From Clostridia bacterium (lineage in GTDB: Bacteria; Bacillota; Clostridia; Oscillospirales; CAG-272): a stretch of DNA of 38,612 bases. The DNA lies in assembly GCA_017415325.1 (NCBI GenBank), contig JAFQGY010000008.1:1-38612 (forward strand). The letters run 5' to 3'. Position numbers and translations under genes: made by a program. The notes under the pieces are model-generated. The model did no database searches, had not been told where the DNA came from, and worked only from the letters and a program-made list of their open reading frames with translations. Shown here piece by piece: positions 24,519 to 32,144 of the stretch; the first letter of the stretch is position 1, and every line of letters begins with the position of its first letter.

Positions 24519-25823
24519 ATGAGCCTGAAGAACACCGAAAACATTGCTGTCAATCAATATAAAATCACTTTTGATGTAGACCATGCAACCTTTGAAACCG
24601 CTATCAATAAGGTGTACAAGAAGTCTGTAAAGAACATCACCATCCCCGGTTTCCGCAAGGGTAAGGCCCCCCGCGCCATCGTGGAAAAGATGTACGGCAA
24701 GGAAGTTTTCTATGAAGACGCCATCAACGAAGTAATCCCCGCCGCCTACACCGAAGCTGTTGCCGATTTCGATAAGGTAATCGTTTCCCAGCCCGAATTC
24801 GACGTGGAAACCATCGACGAAAACGGCGTTGTTCTCACCGCAACCTTCTATACCAAGCCCGAAGCTGCCATCGCTGACTACCTGGGTCTGGAAGTAGCCC
24901 GCACCGTAGCCGAAGCTACCGACGAAGAAGTGGCAAACGAACTGTCCCACGTACAGTCCCGTAACTCCCGTATGATCGAAATCACCGACCGTGCCGCTGC
25001 CATGGAAGACGTTGCCAACATCGACTTCGAAGGCACCGTTGACGGCGTTGCATTCGCAGGCGGCAAGGCAGAAGGCCACGAACTGAAGCTGGGTTCCGGC
25101 CAGTTCATCCCCGGTTTTGAAGAACAGATCGTTGGTAAGAACATCGGTGAAGAATTCGACGTAACCGTTACCTTCCCGGAAGACTACCACGCAGAAGACC
25201 TGAAGGGCAAGGAAGCTGTATTCCACTGCAAGCTGAACGGTCTGAAGTTCAACGAACTGCCTGTACTGGACGACGATTTCGCCAAGGATGTATCCGAATT
25301 CGATACTCTGGATGAATACAAGGCCGACATCAAGGCAAAACTGCAGGAAAACCACAACAAGCAGGCTGATGCCCAGGTAGAAGAACAGATCATCAAGGCT
25401 CTGTGCGAAAAGCTGGAAGCTGAAATTCCGGAAGCCATGTACGAAAACGAAACCGAAAACTTCGTTCGTGACTATGACAACAGACTGCGGATGCAGGGTC
25501 TGGATCTGGCCACCTACTTCAAGTACACCGGTATGGATCTGGACACCCTGCGCCAGAACATGCGTCCCGATGCTGAACGTCAGGTAAAGACCAGACTGGC
25601 TCTGGAAACCATCGCTAAGCTGGAAGGCATCGTTGCTTCTGAAGAAGAAATCGAAGAAGAATACAACCGCCTGGCCGAAGCATACAAGATGGAAGTGGAA
25701 AAGATCAAGGAAGCTGTTGGCGCCGACGCCATCGCCGAAGATCTGAAGGTAAAGAAGGCCATCGACCTGGTAAAGGAAAAGGCTGTTGTTACCGAAGCTG
25801 CTCCCGCTGCTGACGCTGAATAA
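24519..25823 (+). CDS. tig: Trigger factor
   Basis: A 434-residue ribosome-associated chaperone and peptidyl-prolyl isomerase that meets nascent chains at the tunnel exit. The N-terminal ribosome-binding domain holds the signature PGFRKGKAPRAIVEK near residues 44-58, the middle FKBP-type domain spans about 155-240 (with GSGQFIPGFEEQIVG), and a helical C-terminal chaperone domain follows, ending in an acidic/alanine tail. TTGGAGGAAC precedes the ATG. It lies directly upstream of clpP and clpX in the order common in bacteria, linking folding to proteolysis. Length and domain order are standard. Confidence 0.97.
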   Translation: MSLKNTENIAVNQYKITFDVDHATFETAINKVYKKSVKNITIPGFRKGKAPRAIVEKMYGKEVFYEDAINEVIPAAYTEAVADFDKVIVSQPEFDVETIDENGVVLTATFYTKPEAAIADYLGLEVARTVAEATDEEVANELSHVQSRNSRMIEITDRAAAMEDVANIDFEGTVDGVAFAGGKAEGHELKLGSGQFIPGFEEQIVGKNIGEEFDVTVTFPEDYHAEDLKGKEAVFHCKLNGLKFNELPVLDDDFAKDVSEFDTLDEYKADIKAKLQENHNKQADAQVEEQIIKALCEKLEAEIPEAMYENETENFVRDYDNRLRMQGLDLATYFKYTGMDLDTLRQNMRPDAERQVKTRLALETIAKLEGIVASEEEIEEEYNRLAEAYKMEVEKIKEAVGADAIAEDLKVKKAIDLVKEKAVVTEAAPAADAE

Positions 25824-25952
25824 TTCTGCCATCACTGTCATACAATGCCGCTGTCTTGGATTTCCCGGGCGGCGGTATTGGTGATTTCGGGGAGTATTTC
25901 CCTTTCAATATCGTATTTCCAAACCATATTTATCATTCAGGAGGTTTTTATT

Positions 25953-26537
25953 ATGGCACTTGTACCTACCGTCATAGAACAGACCAACCGCGGCGAACGG
26001 GCCTATGACATTTATTCCCGTCTGCTGAACAACCGCATTATCTTTCTGTCTGATGAAGTGAATGACGTCACCGCCTCTCTGGTTATCGCACAGATGCTTT
26101 TCCTGGAAGCAGAAGATGCCGACAAGGATATCTGTCTCTACATCAACAGCCCCGGCGGTTCCGTATCTGCCGGTATGGCCATTTACGACACCATGAATTT
26201 CATCAAGTGCGATGTCAGCACCATCTGCATGGGCATGGCTGCCAGCATGGGCGCATTCCTGCTGTCTTCCGGTGCCAAGGGCAAGAGACTGGCACTGCCC
26301 AACAGTGAAATCATGATCCACCAGCCTCTGGGCGGCACACAGGGTCAGGCTACCGATATCAAGATCCACGCCGACCACATCCTGCGTACCCGGGACAATC
26401 TGAACTCCATTCTGGCAAAGAACACCGGCAGACCCATTGAAGAAATCGCCAGAGACACCGAACGGGACAACTTCATGACCGCTGCCCAGGCCTGCGAATA
26501 CGGTCTCATCGACAAGGTTATCGAGCACCGTCCGTAA
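25953..26537 (+). CDS. clpP: ATP-dependent Clp protease proteolytic subunit
   Basis: A 194-residue serine protease subunit that forms the 14-mer chamber used with ClpX or ClpC. The catalytic triad is complete and at standard numbering: Ser98 in [10 protein letters not shown], His123 in MIHQPLGG and Asp172 in ERDNFM. The ATG at 25953 has AGGAGG upstream and gives the normal N-terminus; the frame opens earlier at 25845, but that extension is atypical. The 129-base spacer after tig contains a GCCGC/GCGGC inverted repeat without a T run and no convincing promoter, so co-transcription with tig is likely. Confidence 0.97.
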   Translation: MALVPTVIEQTNRGERAYDIYSRLLNNRIIFLSDEVNDVTASLVIAQMLFLEAEDADKDICLYINSPGGSVSAGMAIYDTMNFIKCDVSTICMGMAASMGAFLLSSGAKGKRLALPNSEIMIHQPLGGTQGQATDIKIHADHILRTRDNLNSILAKNTGRPIEEIARDTERDNFMTAAQACEYGLIDKVIEHRP

Positions 26538-26566
26538 TCTGACACCCAACGAAAGGTACCTGAAAC

Positions 26567-27886
26567 ATGGCTCAGAACACACAAGGGGGCAGAGGACGGA
26601 TCAAAATCGATCCCACATGCTCCTTCTGCGGCAGAGGTGAGAATGATGTAAATTTTCTGATCCCCTCCGCCACCGGGCTGTACATCTGCGACAAGTGCGT
26701 GGAAGCCTGCAACGACATTATTTTTGACCACATGGAACACGAGGACGCACCTTCCGGACTTTCCGGTGACAGACTGCCCACCCCTCGTGAAATGAAAGCC
26801 ACCCTGGATGAATATGTCATCGGGCAGGATGCTGCCAAAACAGCGCTGTCCGTTGCCGTATACAACCACTACAAGCGGCTGCTGTACAACGACAGAAAAG
26901 CAAAGCTGAAGCATGCCTCCCGGAAAGGCAAGGCTGTGGAAGCAGAAAACGAATTGGAAGATGTGGATATCCAGAAGAGCAATGTACTGCTGATCGGGCC
27001 TACCGGTGTGGGGAAAACCTTCCTGGCACAGACCCTGGCCAAGACCCTGGAAGTTCCCTTCGCCATTGCCGATGCCACTACCCTGACCGAAGCCGGATAT
27101 GTGGGGGAAGACGTGGAAAATATCCTGCTCCGTCTGATTCAGGCAGCGGATTATGACATCGAGCTGGCCGAACGGGGCATCATCTACATCGACGAAATCG
27201 ACAAGATCTCCCGCCGGAGCGAAAACCGTTCCATCACCCGGGACGTATCCGGGGAAGGCGTACAGCAGGCACTTCTGAAAATTCTGGAAGGCACGGTTGC
27301 CAATGTTCCCCCCCAGGGCGGCAGAAAGCACCCCAACCAGGAATTCATCCAGATCAACACGGAAAACATCCTGTTCATCTGCGGCGGCGCCTTTGATACG
27401 CTGGATCAGCTGATCGAAGAACGGAAGGGCCAGTCCGGTCTCGGCTTCACCGGCGAAGTAAAGACAAAAGAAGACAAGCAGAAAACCACCGTTTACAAGG
27501 AAGTGACCGCCCATGACATCGTGAAGTTCGGTCTGATTCCGGAGCTGGTGGGCCGTCTGCCGGTGATCGTCGGGCTGGAAAATCTGGACTGCGACGCCCT
27601 GGTGCGGATCCTCTGCGAACCCAGGAACGCCATTTCCAAGCAGTACAAGAAGCTGTTTGCCATGGATGACGTGGAACTGCACTTCACAGACGACGCCCTG
27701 CATGCCGTAGCGGAACTGGCCATCGAACGGAACACTGGTGCCAGAGGGCTTCGTTCCATTCTGGAGGAAGTGATGACGGACATCATGTTCGAGATCCCCT
27801 CCCGGGACGACATCGCTGCTGTGACCATCACCCGTGAGACCATCAAGGACAAAGCAGCACCCGAGCTGACACTGAAAAACGCATAA
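26567..27886 (+). CDS. clpX: ATP-dependent Clp protease ATPase subunit ClpX
   Basis: A 439-residue AAA+ unfoldase that feeds substrates to ClpP. The N-terminal zinc-binding domain has Cys18-x2-Cys21 and Cys41-x2-Cys44. The motor has Walker A GPTGVGKT at 144-151, the GYVGED pore loop at 177-182, Walker B IIYIDEID near 205-212, and an RGF-like second loop region followed by the sensor-2 GARGLRS. AAAGGTACC upstream of the ATG serves as the binding site. It is 29 bases after clpP and is followed by a terminator, closing the tig-clpP-clpX unit. Confidence 0.97.
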   Translation: MAQNTQGGRGRIKIDPTCSFCGRGENDVNFLIPSATGLYICDKCVEACNDIIFDHMEHEDAPSGLSGDRLPTPREMKATLDEYVIGQDAAKTALSVAVYNHYKRLLYNDRKAKLKHASRKGKAVEAENELEDVDIQKSNVLLIGPTGVGKTFLAQTLAKTLEVPFAIADATTLTEAGYVGEDVENILLRLIQAADYDIELAERGIIYIDEIDKISRRSENRSITRDVSGEGVQQALLKILEGTVANVPPQGGRKHPNQEFIQINTENILFICGGAFDTLDQLIEERKGQSGLGFTGEVKTKEDKQKTTVYKEVTAHDIVKFGLIPELVGRLPVIVGLENLDCDALVRILCEPRNAISKQYKKLFAMDDVELHFTDDALHAVAELAIERNTGARGLRSILEEVMTDIMFEIPSRDDIAAVTITRETIKDKAAPELTLKNA

Positions 27887-27895
27887 CTGCAATGG

Positions 27896-27936
27896 AAATA
27901 CCGCCTTCTGCCACACGACAGGAGACGGTATTTTTT
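27896..27936 (+). terminator. Terminator after clpX
   Basis: AAATACCG (27896-27903) pairs with CGGTATTT (27926-27933), with a six-T run at the 3' side. Confidence 0.88.
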
Positions 27937-27947
27937 GCGGTATCATC

Positions 27948-27975
27948 TTTACAAAACCGAAAATCGTGCTATAAT
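27948..27975 (+). promoter_or_regulatory. Promoter of the sugar isomerase gene
   Basis: TTTACA (27948-27953), 16-base spacer and TATAAT (27970-27975), 38 bases before the ATG. Confidence 0.75.
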
Positions 27976-28013
27976 GGACATATACACCATCACCTACACC
28001 GGAGGAAACCAAT

Positions 28014-28931
28014 ATGAAACGCAAAGTAAGTCTGGCTATCGGCTATTTTCAGAACAGATACGGCGACATGGAAGCGCTGAACATCGCTGCCAGACTGGGA
28101 CTGGATGCCGTGGATTTTGAGACCATCGGCAAGCGCTGGGACTACCGGAATCCGGATTCCATCTATGCAAAGTCCGACGAAGAAATTGTGGATTACTGCA
28201 CAGGTCTGCGCCGTCATGCCCAGTCACTGGGGATCGAGATCGGACAGACCCACGGACGGATCACGGGATTCAGGAACATTCCGGAAGAAGACGATGCCCT
28301 GATTGCCAACGCCCGTCTGGACTGTCTTGCCGCTGCTGCTCTGGGTGCCCCCCATGTGATCATCCACAGCGTTACCACCATCTATATGGGAGCCGATGCC
28401 GATCCCGCTCTGATGCACAGCCTGAATCTGGATATGTTCCGCCGGATTCTGCCCTTTGCAAAGCAGTACGGTGTGAAAATTGCGTCGGAAACCTTCGGGG
28501 ATGCCACCGGGAAGGGCTGCTGTGACTTTTTCGGGAACATCAACGAATTTCTGAAATCCTACAACCGGGTCTGCGGGACGGACGACAATGCCCACTGGAT
28601 GTGCACCTGCGTGGATACCGGGCATTCCAACAAGGCTACACGGTTTGGCAATCCTTCCGCAGGGGATGTAATCCGGATGCTGGGAAAGCATGTGGAAGTG
28701 CTTCATCTCAACGACAACGACACCCTCACCGACCAGCACAAGCCGCCCATGACCGGCACCCTGAACTGGAACGACATATTCGATGCCCTGGATGAAGTGG
28801 GCTACACCGGGAACTACAACATGGAACTGAATCTGCGGTTCTTCGGAGAGGATATGGCCTATGACATGGCGGATTTCTCCGTGAAGCTGATGCGTTCCCT
28901 GCTGCGGAAGCGGTACGGAGAGCAGGCATAA
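28014..28931 (+). CDS. TIM-barrel sugar phosphate isomerase/epimerase
   Basis: A 305-residue xylose-isomerase-like TIM-barrel protein (AP endonuclease family 2 fold). Typical features are the N-terminal LAIGYFQNRYGDMEAL, the strand IEIGQTHGRI, VIIHSVTT, the metal-ligand glutamate in IASETFGD, CVDTGHSNK, and the histidine strand VLHLNDND followed by a C-terminal glutamate in NYNMELN. These match the four-ligand metal site of sugar and sugar-phosphate epimerases. It is cytoplasmic and monocistronic with its own promoter and GGAGG site. Its location among carbohydrate genes fits sugar catabolism, but the substrate is not identifiable. Confidence 0.85.
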   Translation: MKRKVSLAIGYFQNRYGDMEALNIAARLGLDAVDFETIGKRWDYRNPDSIYAKSDEEIVDYCTGLRRHAQSLGIEIGQTHGRITGFRNIPEEDDALIANARLDCLAAAALGAPHVIIHSVTTIYMGADADPALMHSLNLDMFRRILPFAKQYGVKIASETFGDATGKGCCDFFGNINEFLKSYNRVCGTDDNAHWMCTCVDTGHSNKATRFGNPSAGDVIRMLGKHVEVLHLNDNDTLTDQHKPPMTGTLNWNDIFDALDEVGYTGNYNMELNLRFFGEDMAYDMADFSVKLMRSLLRKRYGEQA

Positions 28932-28936
28932 ACTGC

Positions 28937-28955
28937 CGGCACAGTGTCGATTTTT
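28937..28955 (+). terminator. Weak terminator after the isomerase gene
   Basis: CGGCA (28937-28941) and TGTCG (28945-28949) with one wobble pair form a short stem with a three-base loop, followed by ATTTTTG. Short but T-rich. Confidence 0.4.
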
Positions 28956-28987
28956 GTATTTTTCATGAAATTCTCATTCTTCTCATA

Positions 28988-29016
28988 TTGCAATCCACCG
29001 GAAAGTATGCTATACT
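28988..29016 (+). promoter_or_regulatory. Promoter of the small membrane protein gene
   Basis: TTGCAA (28988-28993), 17-base spacer, TATACT (29011-29016). Confidence 0.75.
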
Positions 29017-29055
29017 GATACCAGAACCAACCAAAACAATGCAAGGAGACTACTT

Positions 29056-29283
29056 ATGAAAGAACTCATCAAGGCCATTGACGAACTGCCGCTGCTTGTC
29101 AAAGTAATTCTGGCCATTCCCGCACTGGACATCGTCTGGGGGATCTACCGGATCTGCCGCAGTCTGGACAAAAACAATGCTGTCGGCATCGTAATCTCCA
29201 TTCTGCTGCTGTTCGTCCCCTTCATGTGGCTCATCGACATCATCCTGATTCTGATGAAGGGTACTGTCTGGAGCATGGACTAA
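29056..29283 (+). CDS. Small two-helix membrane protein, unknown function
   Basis: A 75-residue protein with two hydrophobic segments (about residues 14-30 and 42-67) joined by a short polar loop CRSLDKNN. The pattern is like a phospholipase-D-nuclease N-terminal (PLDc_N-type) small membrane protein, but I do not recognise a firm family. The ATG follows AAGGAG, and a good promoter and terminator frame it, so it is a real monocistronic gene. It lies directly upstream of a sigma/anti-sigma pair but is separated by a terminator, so a shared role is only a guess. Confidence 0.75.
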   Translation: MKELIKAIDELPLLVKVILAIPALDIVWGIYRICRSLDKNNAVGIVISILLLFVPFMWLIDIILILMKGTVWSMD

Positions 29284-29295
29284 GCTGCATGCATC

Positions 29296-29326
29296 ACCGT
29301 CCTGTAAAAGGGGCGGTTTTTTCTTT
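29296..29326 (+). terminator. Terminator of the small membrane protein gene
   Basis: ACCGTCC (29296-29302) pairs with GGGCGGT (29311-29317) including one wobble, followed by a long T-rich run. Confidence 0.88.
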
Positions 29327-29412
29327 TTCTTTGGAAAATCCTGTTTTTTCTCCAACCAATCAGCCAAAAATCCGGTTATATAGAGCAGAACTCCATGAAA
29401 GGAAGTGATCAC

Positions 29413-29892
29413 ATGACAATACCGCAGATGGAACAGGCTGTGGAAAGGTTCTACAGCGATATTCTCCGGTACATGGTCAGCCGGATCCGGGAACACAGCA
29501 CGGCAGAAGACCTGACACAGGAAACTTTTTTCCGGTTCATCCGATATGCCGGAGAGCTCACTTTTCCCAGCGAGAAAAAATGCAAAGCATATCTGTTCCA
29601 GACTGCCGCCAATGTATGCCGGGACTATTTCACCAGACGGGAAGAAACAGTGGAACTGGAAGAGACCATTGCCGCACCGGAAAAGGACCACGATCTCGCC
29701 ATGACGCTGGAATCGGCCATCACCCATCTGCCGGAGCCCCAGAGAGAAGCAGCGATACTGTACTATTACCACGGCTTCCGGGTCAGAGAAATTGCCGGGA
29801 TCCAGCAGGTTACTGTTTCCGCAGTCAAGAGCCGACTGAAACAGGCCAGAGACACCCTGCGAAAGGTTTTGGAAAAGGAGGGAATCATATGA
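29413..29892 (+). CDS. ECF-type sigma-70 family RNA polymerase sigma factor
   Basis: A 159-residue sigma factor with only regions 2 and 4, the ECF layout. Region 2 covers about residues 5-70 (with AEDLTQETFFRFIRYAGEL, the -10-recognition region) and region 4 about 105-155 (LPEPQREAAILYYYHGFRVREIAG, then the recognition helix TVSAVKSRLKQAR). It would direct RNA polymerase to a small set of genes. The ATG at 29413 follows AAAGGAAGTGATCAC; an earlier in-frame ATG at 29395 overlaps that site. The stop overlaps the next gene by ATGA, the classic arrangement of a sigma factor and its anti-sigma. No clear sigma-A promoter was found upstream, which fits autoregulation, but I cannot define the element. 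Confidence 0.92.
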   Translation: MTIPQMEQAVERFYSDILRYMVSRIREHSTAEDLTQETFFRFIRYAGELTFPSEKKCKAYLFQTAANVCRDYFTRREETVELEETIAAPEKDHDLAMTLESAITHLPEPQREAAILYYYHGFRVREIAGIQQVTVSAVKSRLKQARDTLRKVLEKEGII

Positions 29893-31205
29893 ACCGGACA
29901 GACAGAATCCTGCGGCGGCTGTACAGGGAGCATCCCATCGCTGTATGTCCCGCCGGGAACAAAAAGGAAGAGCTGCTGCAATATGCACACATGTACTGGA
30001 AGGAAAAGGAGGAACTGCCCATGAAGCGCAACAGCAGAAAACTGCTTGTCACAGCCGCTGTGATTCTTGGCATGGCGGTGATGCTGATGTCCGCCGCCAT
30101 TGCGGGGTACTACTATTTCACCCCGGACGGAAAAATTGTACGGGAAAGCGGTGTTCCCACGGAAATGCCGGAGGAAGCAGATGGCATCCGGAACGATACT
30201 TCTCTTTCCGGTGACGGCTGGCGGATCCGTTCTGTCACCTGGATCAGTATGCAGGGACGAACCACGCTTGCGGTATGGGCATCGGAAAACTCCATTCCCT
30301 TTACAGGACTGCGTGCGGTGACGGAGGACGGAGAAGTGTATCCGCTGACGGAGATGACCTTTCACCTTGGTGCATCCCTTATAGGATATACCACCACCGA
30401 CATCCCTAAGCCCGCCTCCCTGACACTGGAATGCGATACACCGTATTTTTCGGAACATATCAACTTCCAGCCGCAGGATGTGATCCCGGCAGAATCCTCG
30501 TCCGGCGGTCTGACCCTGTTCGGAACCACATCGGGCAACACCGTGTATGTGGGAATCCGTGACGACAACTTCCTGCAGACGGAGCTGTCCGCCACTGCAG
30601 AACTGGCTTTTGCCCACACCGAACTGGAAACGGTGACGGACACTGCCGGAAATGTACTGAAAAACCAGGGCGGCAGCAGCAATACCCGTTCGGAAGACCC
30701 TGTTCTCACCACCAGACAGGTATATGAAACAACGCCGGGGGAACAGATCGCTTCCCTGCACACCGGGTACATTTCTGTCATCTACGACTTTATGAACGCC
30801 GTCACGGAAGGCACTGCGCCACATGTATATGTTCCGGTACCGGCAGAAGGAGAAACACTGACAGGCAAGTGGGTTCTACTGGACTGCGACGGATTCCGGT
30901 ATGTGATTGACAGTGTCCGCAGAGACGGAAATACGCTGCATTTTACATCGGCGGACGGACTGCAGTACAGCGGTGTCTATGCCGTCTCCGAAGACATGCG
31001 GAAATTCATTTACCTGTGTGTCCCCGGCATGTATACGGAAAACACCGTTCATTCCGCAGGGGGCAGCCAGTATGACTGGAATATCGTTTTCCAAAACGGA
31101 GAGATTGCGGAATACACCAATGAAACCGGTGAAATTCCGGTGTACCTCTGGCAGCTTGGTATGAGTTATGAAGGGGATTGGACGCTGGATTTTCCAGTGG
31201 AATGA
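29889..31205 (+). CDS. Membrane-anchored putative anti-sigma factor (DUF4179-like)
   Basis: A 438-residue single-pass protein. Residues 1-48 are a charged cytoplasmic segment, 51-73 a membrane helix, and the rest an extracytoplasmic beta-rich domain resembling DUF4179 proteins (a GDGWRIRSVTW stretch followed by alternating strands). The coupling with the sigma gene by ATGA overlap makes it the likely cognate anti-sigma, binding the sigma inside and sensing outside. GGAGGGAATCAT precedes the ATG. A second in-frame ATG at 30021 (residue 45) has its own ideal GGAGGAACTGCCC site; using it would give a product without the cytoplasmic segment. The inducing signal is unknown. Confidence 0.8.
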   Translation: MNRTDRILRRLYREHPIAVCPAGNKKEELLQYAHMYWKEKEELPMKRNSRKLLVTAAVILGMAVMLMSAAIAGYYYFTPDGKIVRESGVPTEMPEEADGIRNDTSLSGDGWRIRSVTWISMQGRTTLAVWASENSIPFTGLRAVTEDGEVYPLTEMTFHLGASLIGYTTTDIPKPASLTLECDTPYFSEHINFQPQDVIPAESSSGGLTLFGTTSGNTVYVGIRDDNFLQTELSATAELAFAHTELETVTDTAGNVLKNQGGSSNTRSEDPVLTTRQVYETTPGEQIASLHTGYISVIYDFMNAVTEGTAPHVYVPVPAEGETLTGKWVLLDCDGFRYVIDSVRRDGNTLHFTSADGLQYSGVYAVSEDMRKFIYLCVPGMYTENTVHSAGGSQYDWNIVFQNGEIAEYTNETGEIPVYLWQLGMSYEGDWTLDFPVE

Positions 31206-31225
31206 TCCTTACACGATGTTTTTTC

Positions 31226-31236
31226 AACCGCCGGTT
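31226..31236. repeat. Inverted repeat upstream of the XRE promoter
   Basis: AACCG (31226-31230), central C, CGGTT (31232-31236), extended by CA. It shares CCGGTTCA with a second palindrome just downstream of the -10 box. Confidence 0.45.
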
Positions 31237-31259
31237 CACCTCTGTGTCGCACAAATGCC

Positions 31260-31288
31260 TTGCATCTTCCCCCAAAATCCGGTATACT
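31260..31288 (+). promoter_or_regulatory. Promoter of the XRE regulator gene
   Basis: TTGCAT (31260-31265), 17-base spacer, TATACT (31283-31288). Confidence 0.75.
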
Positions 31289-31295
31289 GTATCCA

Positions 31296-31305
31296 GAACC
31301 GGTTC
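31296..31305. repeat. Palindrome at the XRE gene transcription start
   Basis: GAACC (31296-31300) and GGTTC (31301-31305) form a perfect 10-bp palindrome eight bases after the -10 box, a usual place for an autoregulatory operator. Confidence 0.5.
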
Positions 31306-31328
31306 AATCTATATTTTTGAGGTAGAAT

Positions 31329-32078
31329 ATGACATCGTATATCGGTGAAAACATCCGTCATCTCCGGCAGGAAAAGGGAATTACACAGGAAGCACTGGCA
31401 GAAAAAATGAACGTAACAGCGGCATCTGTTTCTAAATGGGAGAGAGGTACCGCAATACCGGACGCACTGCTGTTTCCGGAACTGGCAAAAATATTTCAGG
31501 TGTCCATTGATGCACTCTTTGGTTATGAAAATCCGGCTTGTACAGGCAGTGTACAGGCATTCCTGCAGCAAATTGATACCGCTGCAGAACAAACAGATCT
31601 GGCAAACGCAGAGGAAATCTGCCGTAATGCTTTGGAGCAATATCCGTATGCACCGGAACTTATGTGTAAAATGGCTGTGATCCTGAAAACCAAATACCTG
31701 ATTGCAGAACAAAAAGATCCTGCATGGCTGGATATGTCCATTGCGTACTGTGACAGTATCATTCATGGAAAAAATGACATTCACCTTACCCATACAGCAT
31801 ACAAAACAAAAGCCATCTCGCAGGCCTACAAAGGAGATAAACTTGCAGCCCTGCGTACAGCAGATCATGTGATTCAGGATCATGACTCCATTATGGTATA
31901 TCTGGCAGACGGTCTGGAAAAAGTGAAATACTGTAAAGAAGACATTGAAGCGCATATGCAGGTGATCCGAAAAATGCTGCGGCTTATCGCCAAAGTATAT
32001 CGGAATCAGGGAAAAACAGAACTATATGAAAAATACTGCAGCGCCGATATAACACTTACAATCGACCTGCAGGAATGA
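31329..32078 (+). CDS. XRE-family transcriptional regulator with helical C-domain
   Basis: A 249-residue protein. Residues 5-65 are an XRE helix-turn-helix (ITQEALAEKMNVTAASVSKW and a second half ending in FQVSIDALFG). The remaining 180 residues are helical with aromatic and alanine spacing like a TPR-type ligand- or partner-binding domain. It would bind DNA as a dimer and sense a ligand through the C-domain. GAGGTAGAAT precedes the ATG. The gene is visibly richer in A/T than its neighbours and uses more A- and T-ending codons, a sign of possible recent acquisition. Its promoter is flanked by two related palindromes, suggesting self-regulation. Target genes are not evident. Confidence 0.85.
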   Translation: MTSYIGENIRHLRQEKGITQEALAEKMNVTAASVSKWERGTAIPDALLFPELAKIFQVSIDALFGYENPACTGSVQAFLQQIDTAAEQTDLANAEEICRNALEQYPYAPELMCKMAVILKTKYLIAEQKDPAWLDMSIAYCDSIIHGKNDIHLTHTAYKTKAISQAYKGDKLAALRTADHVIQDHDSIMVYLADGLEKVKYCKEDIEAHMQVIRKMLRLIAKVYRNQGKTELYEKYCSADITLTIDLQE

Positions 32079-32086
32079 TCACAAAA

Positions 32087-32118
32087 AAGGTGCGCAGCCA
32101 ACATCGGTTACGCACCTT
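32087..32118. terminator. Terminator shared by convergent genes
   Basis: AAGGTGCG (32087-32094) and CGCACCTT (32111-32118) form a perfect 8-bp stem. On the minus strand it is followed by six T residues and serves the glycosidase-like gene; on the plus strand the T run is poor. Confidence 0.75.
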
Positions 32119-32144
32119 ATCTATTCTCTCTGATTTCTGATCTC

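Noticed and set aside
25849..25880. GCCGC/GCGGC inverted repeat between tig and clpP as a terminator
   Set aside because: No T run follows the stem and the loop is long; read-through into clpP is expected.
27948..28013. A short plus-strand frame beginning at 27935 running into the isomerase gene
   Set aside because: It starts inside the clpX terminator and crosses the isomerase promoter; it is in another frame and has no binding site.
29345..29412. An ECF-type autoregulatory promoter upstream of the sigma gene
   Set aside because: A CCAACC followed by a TTATAT-like box at suitable spacing can be drawn, but a single example with no second copy to compare is too weak to list.
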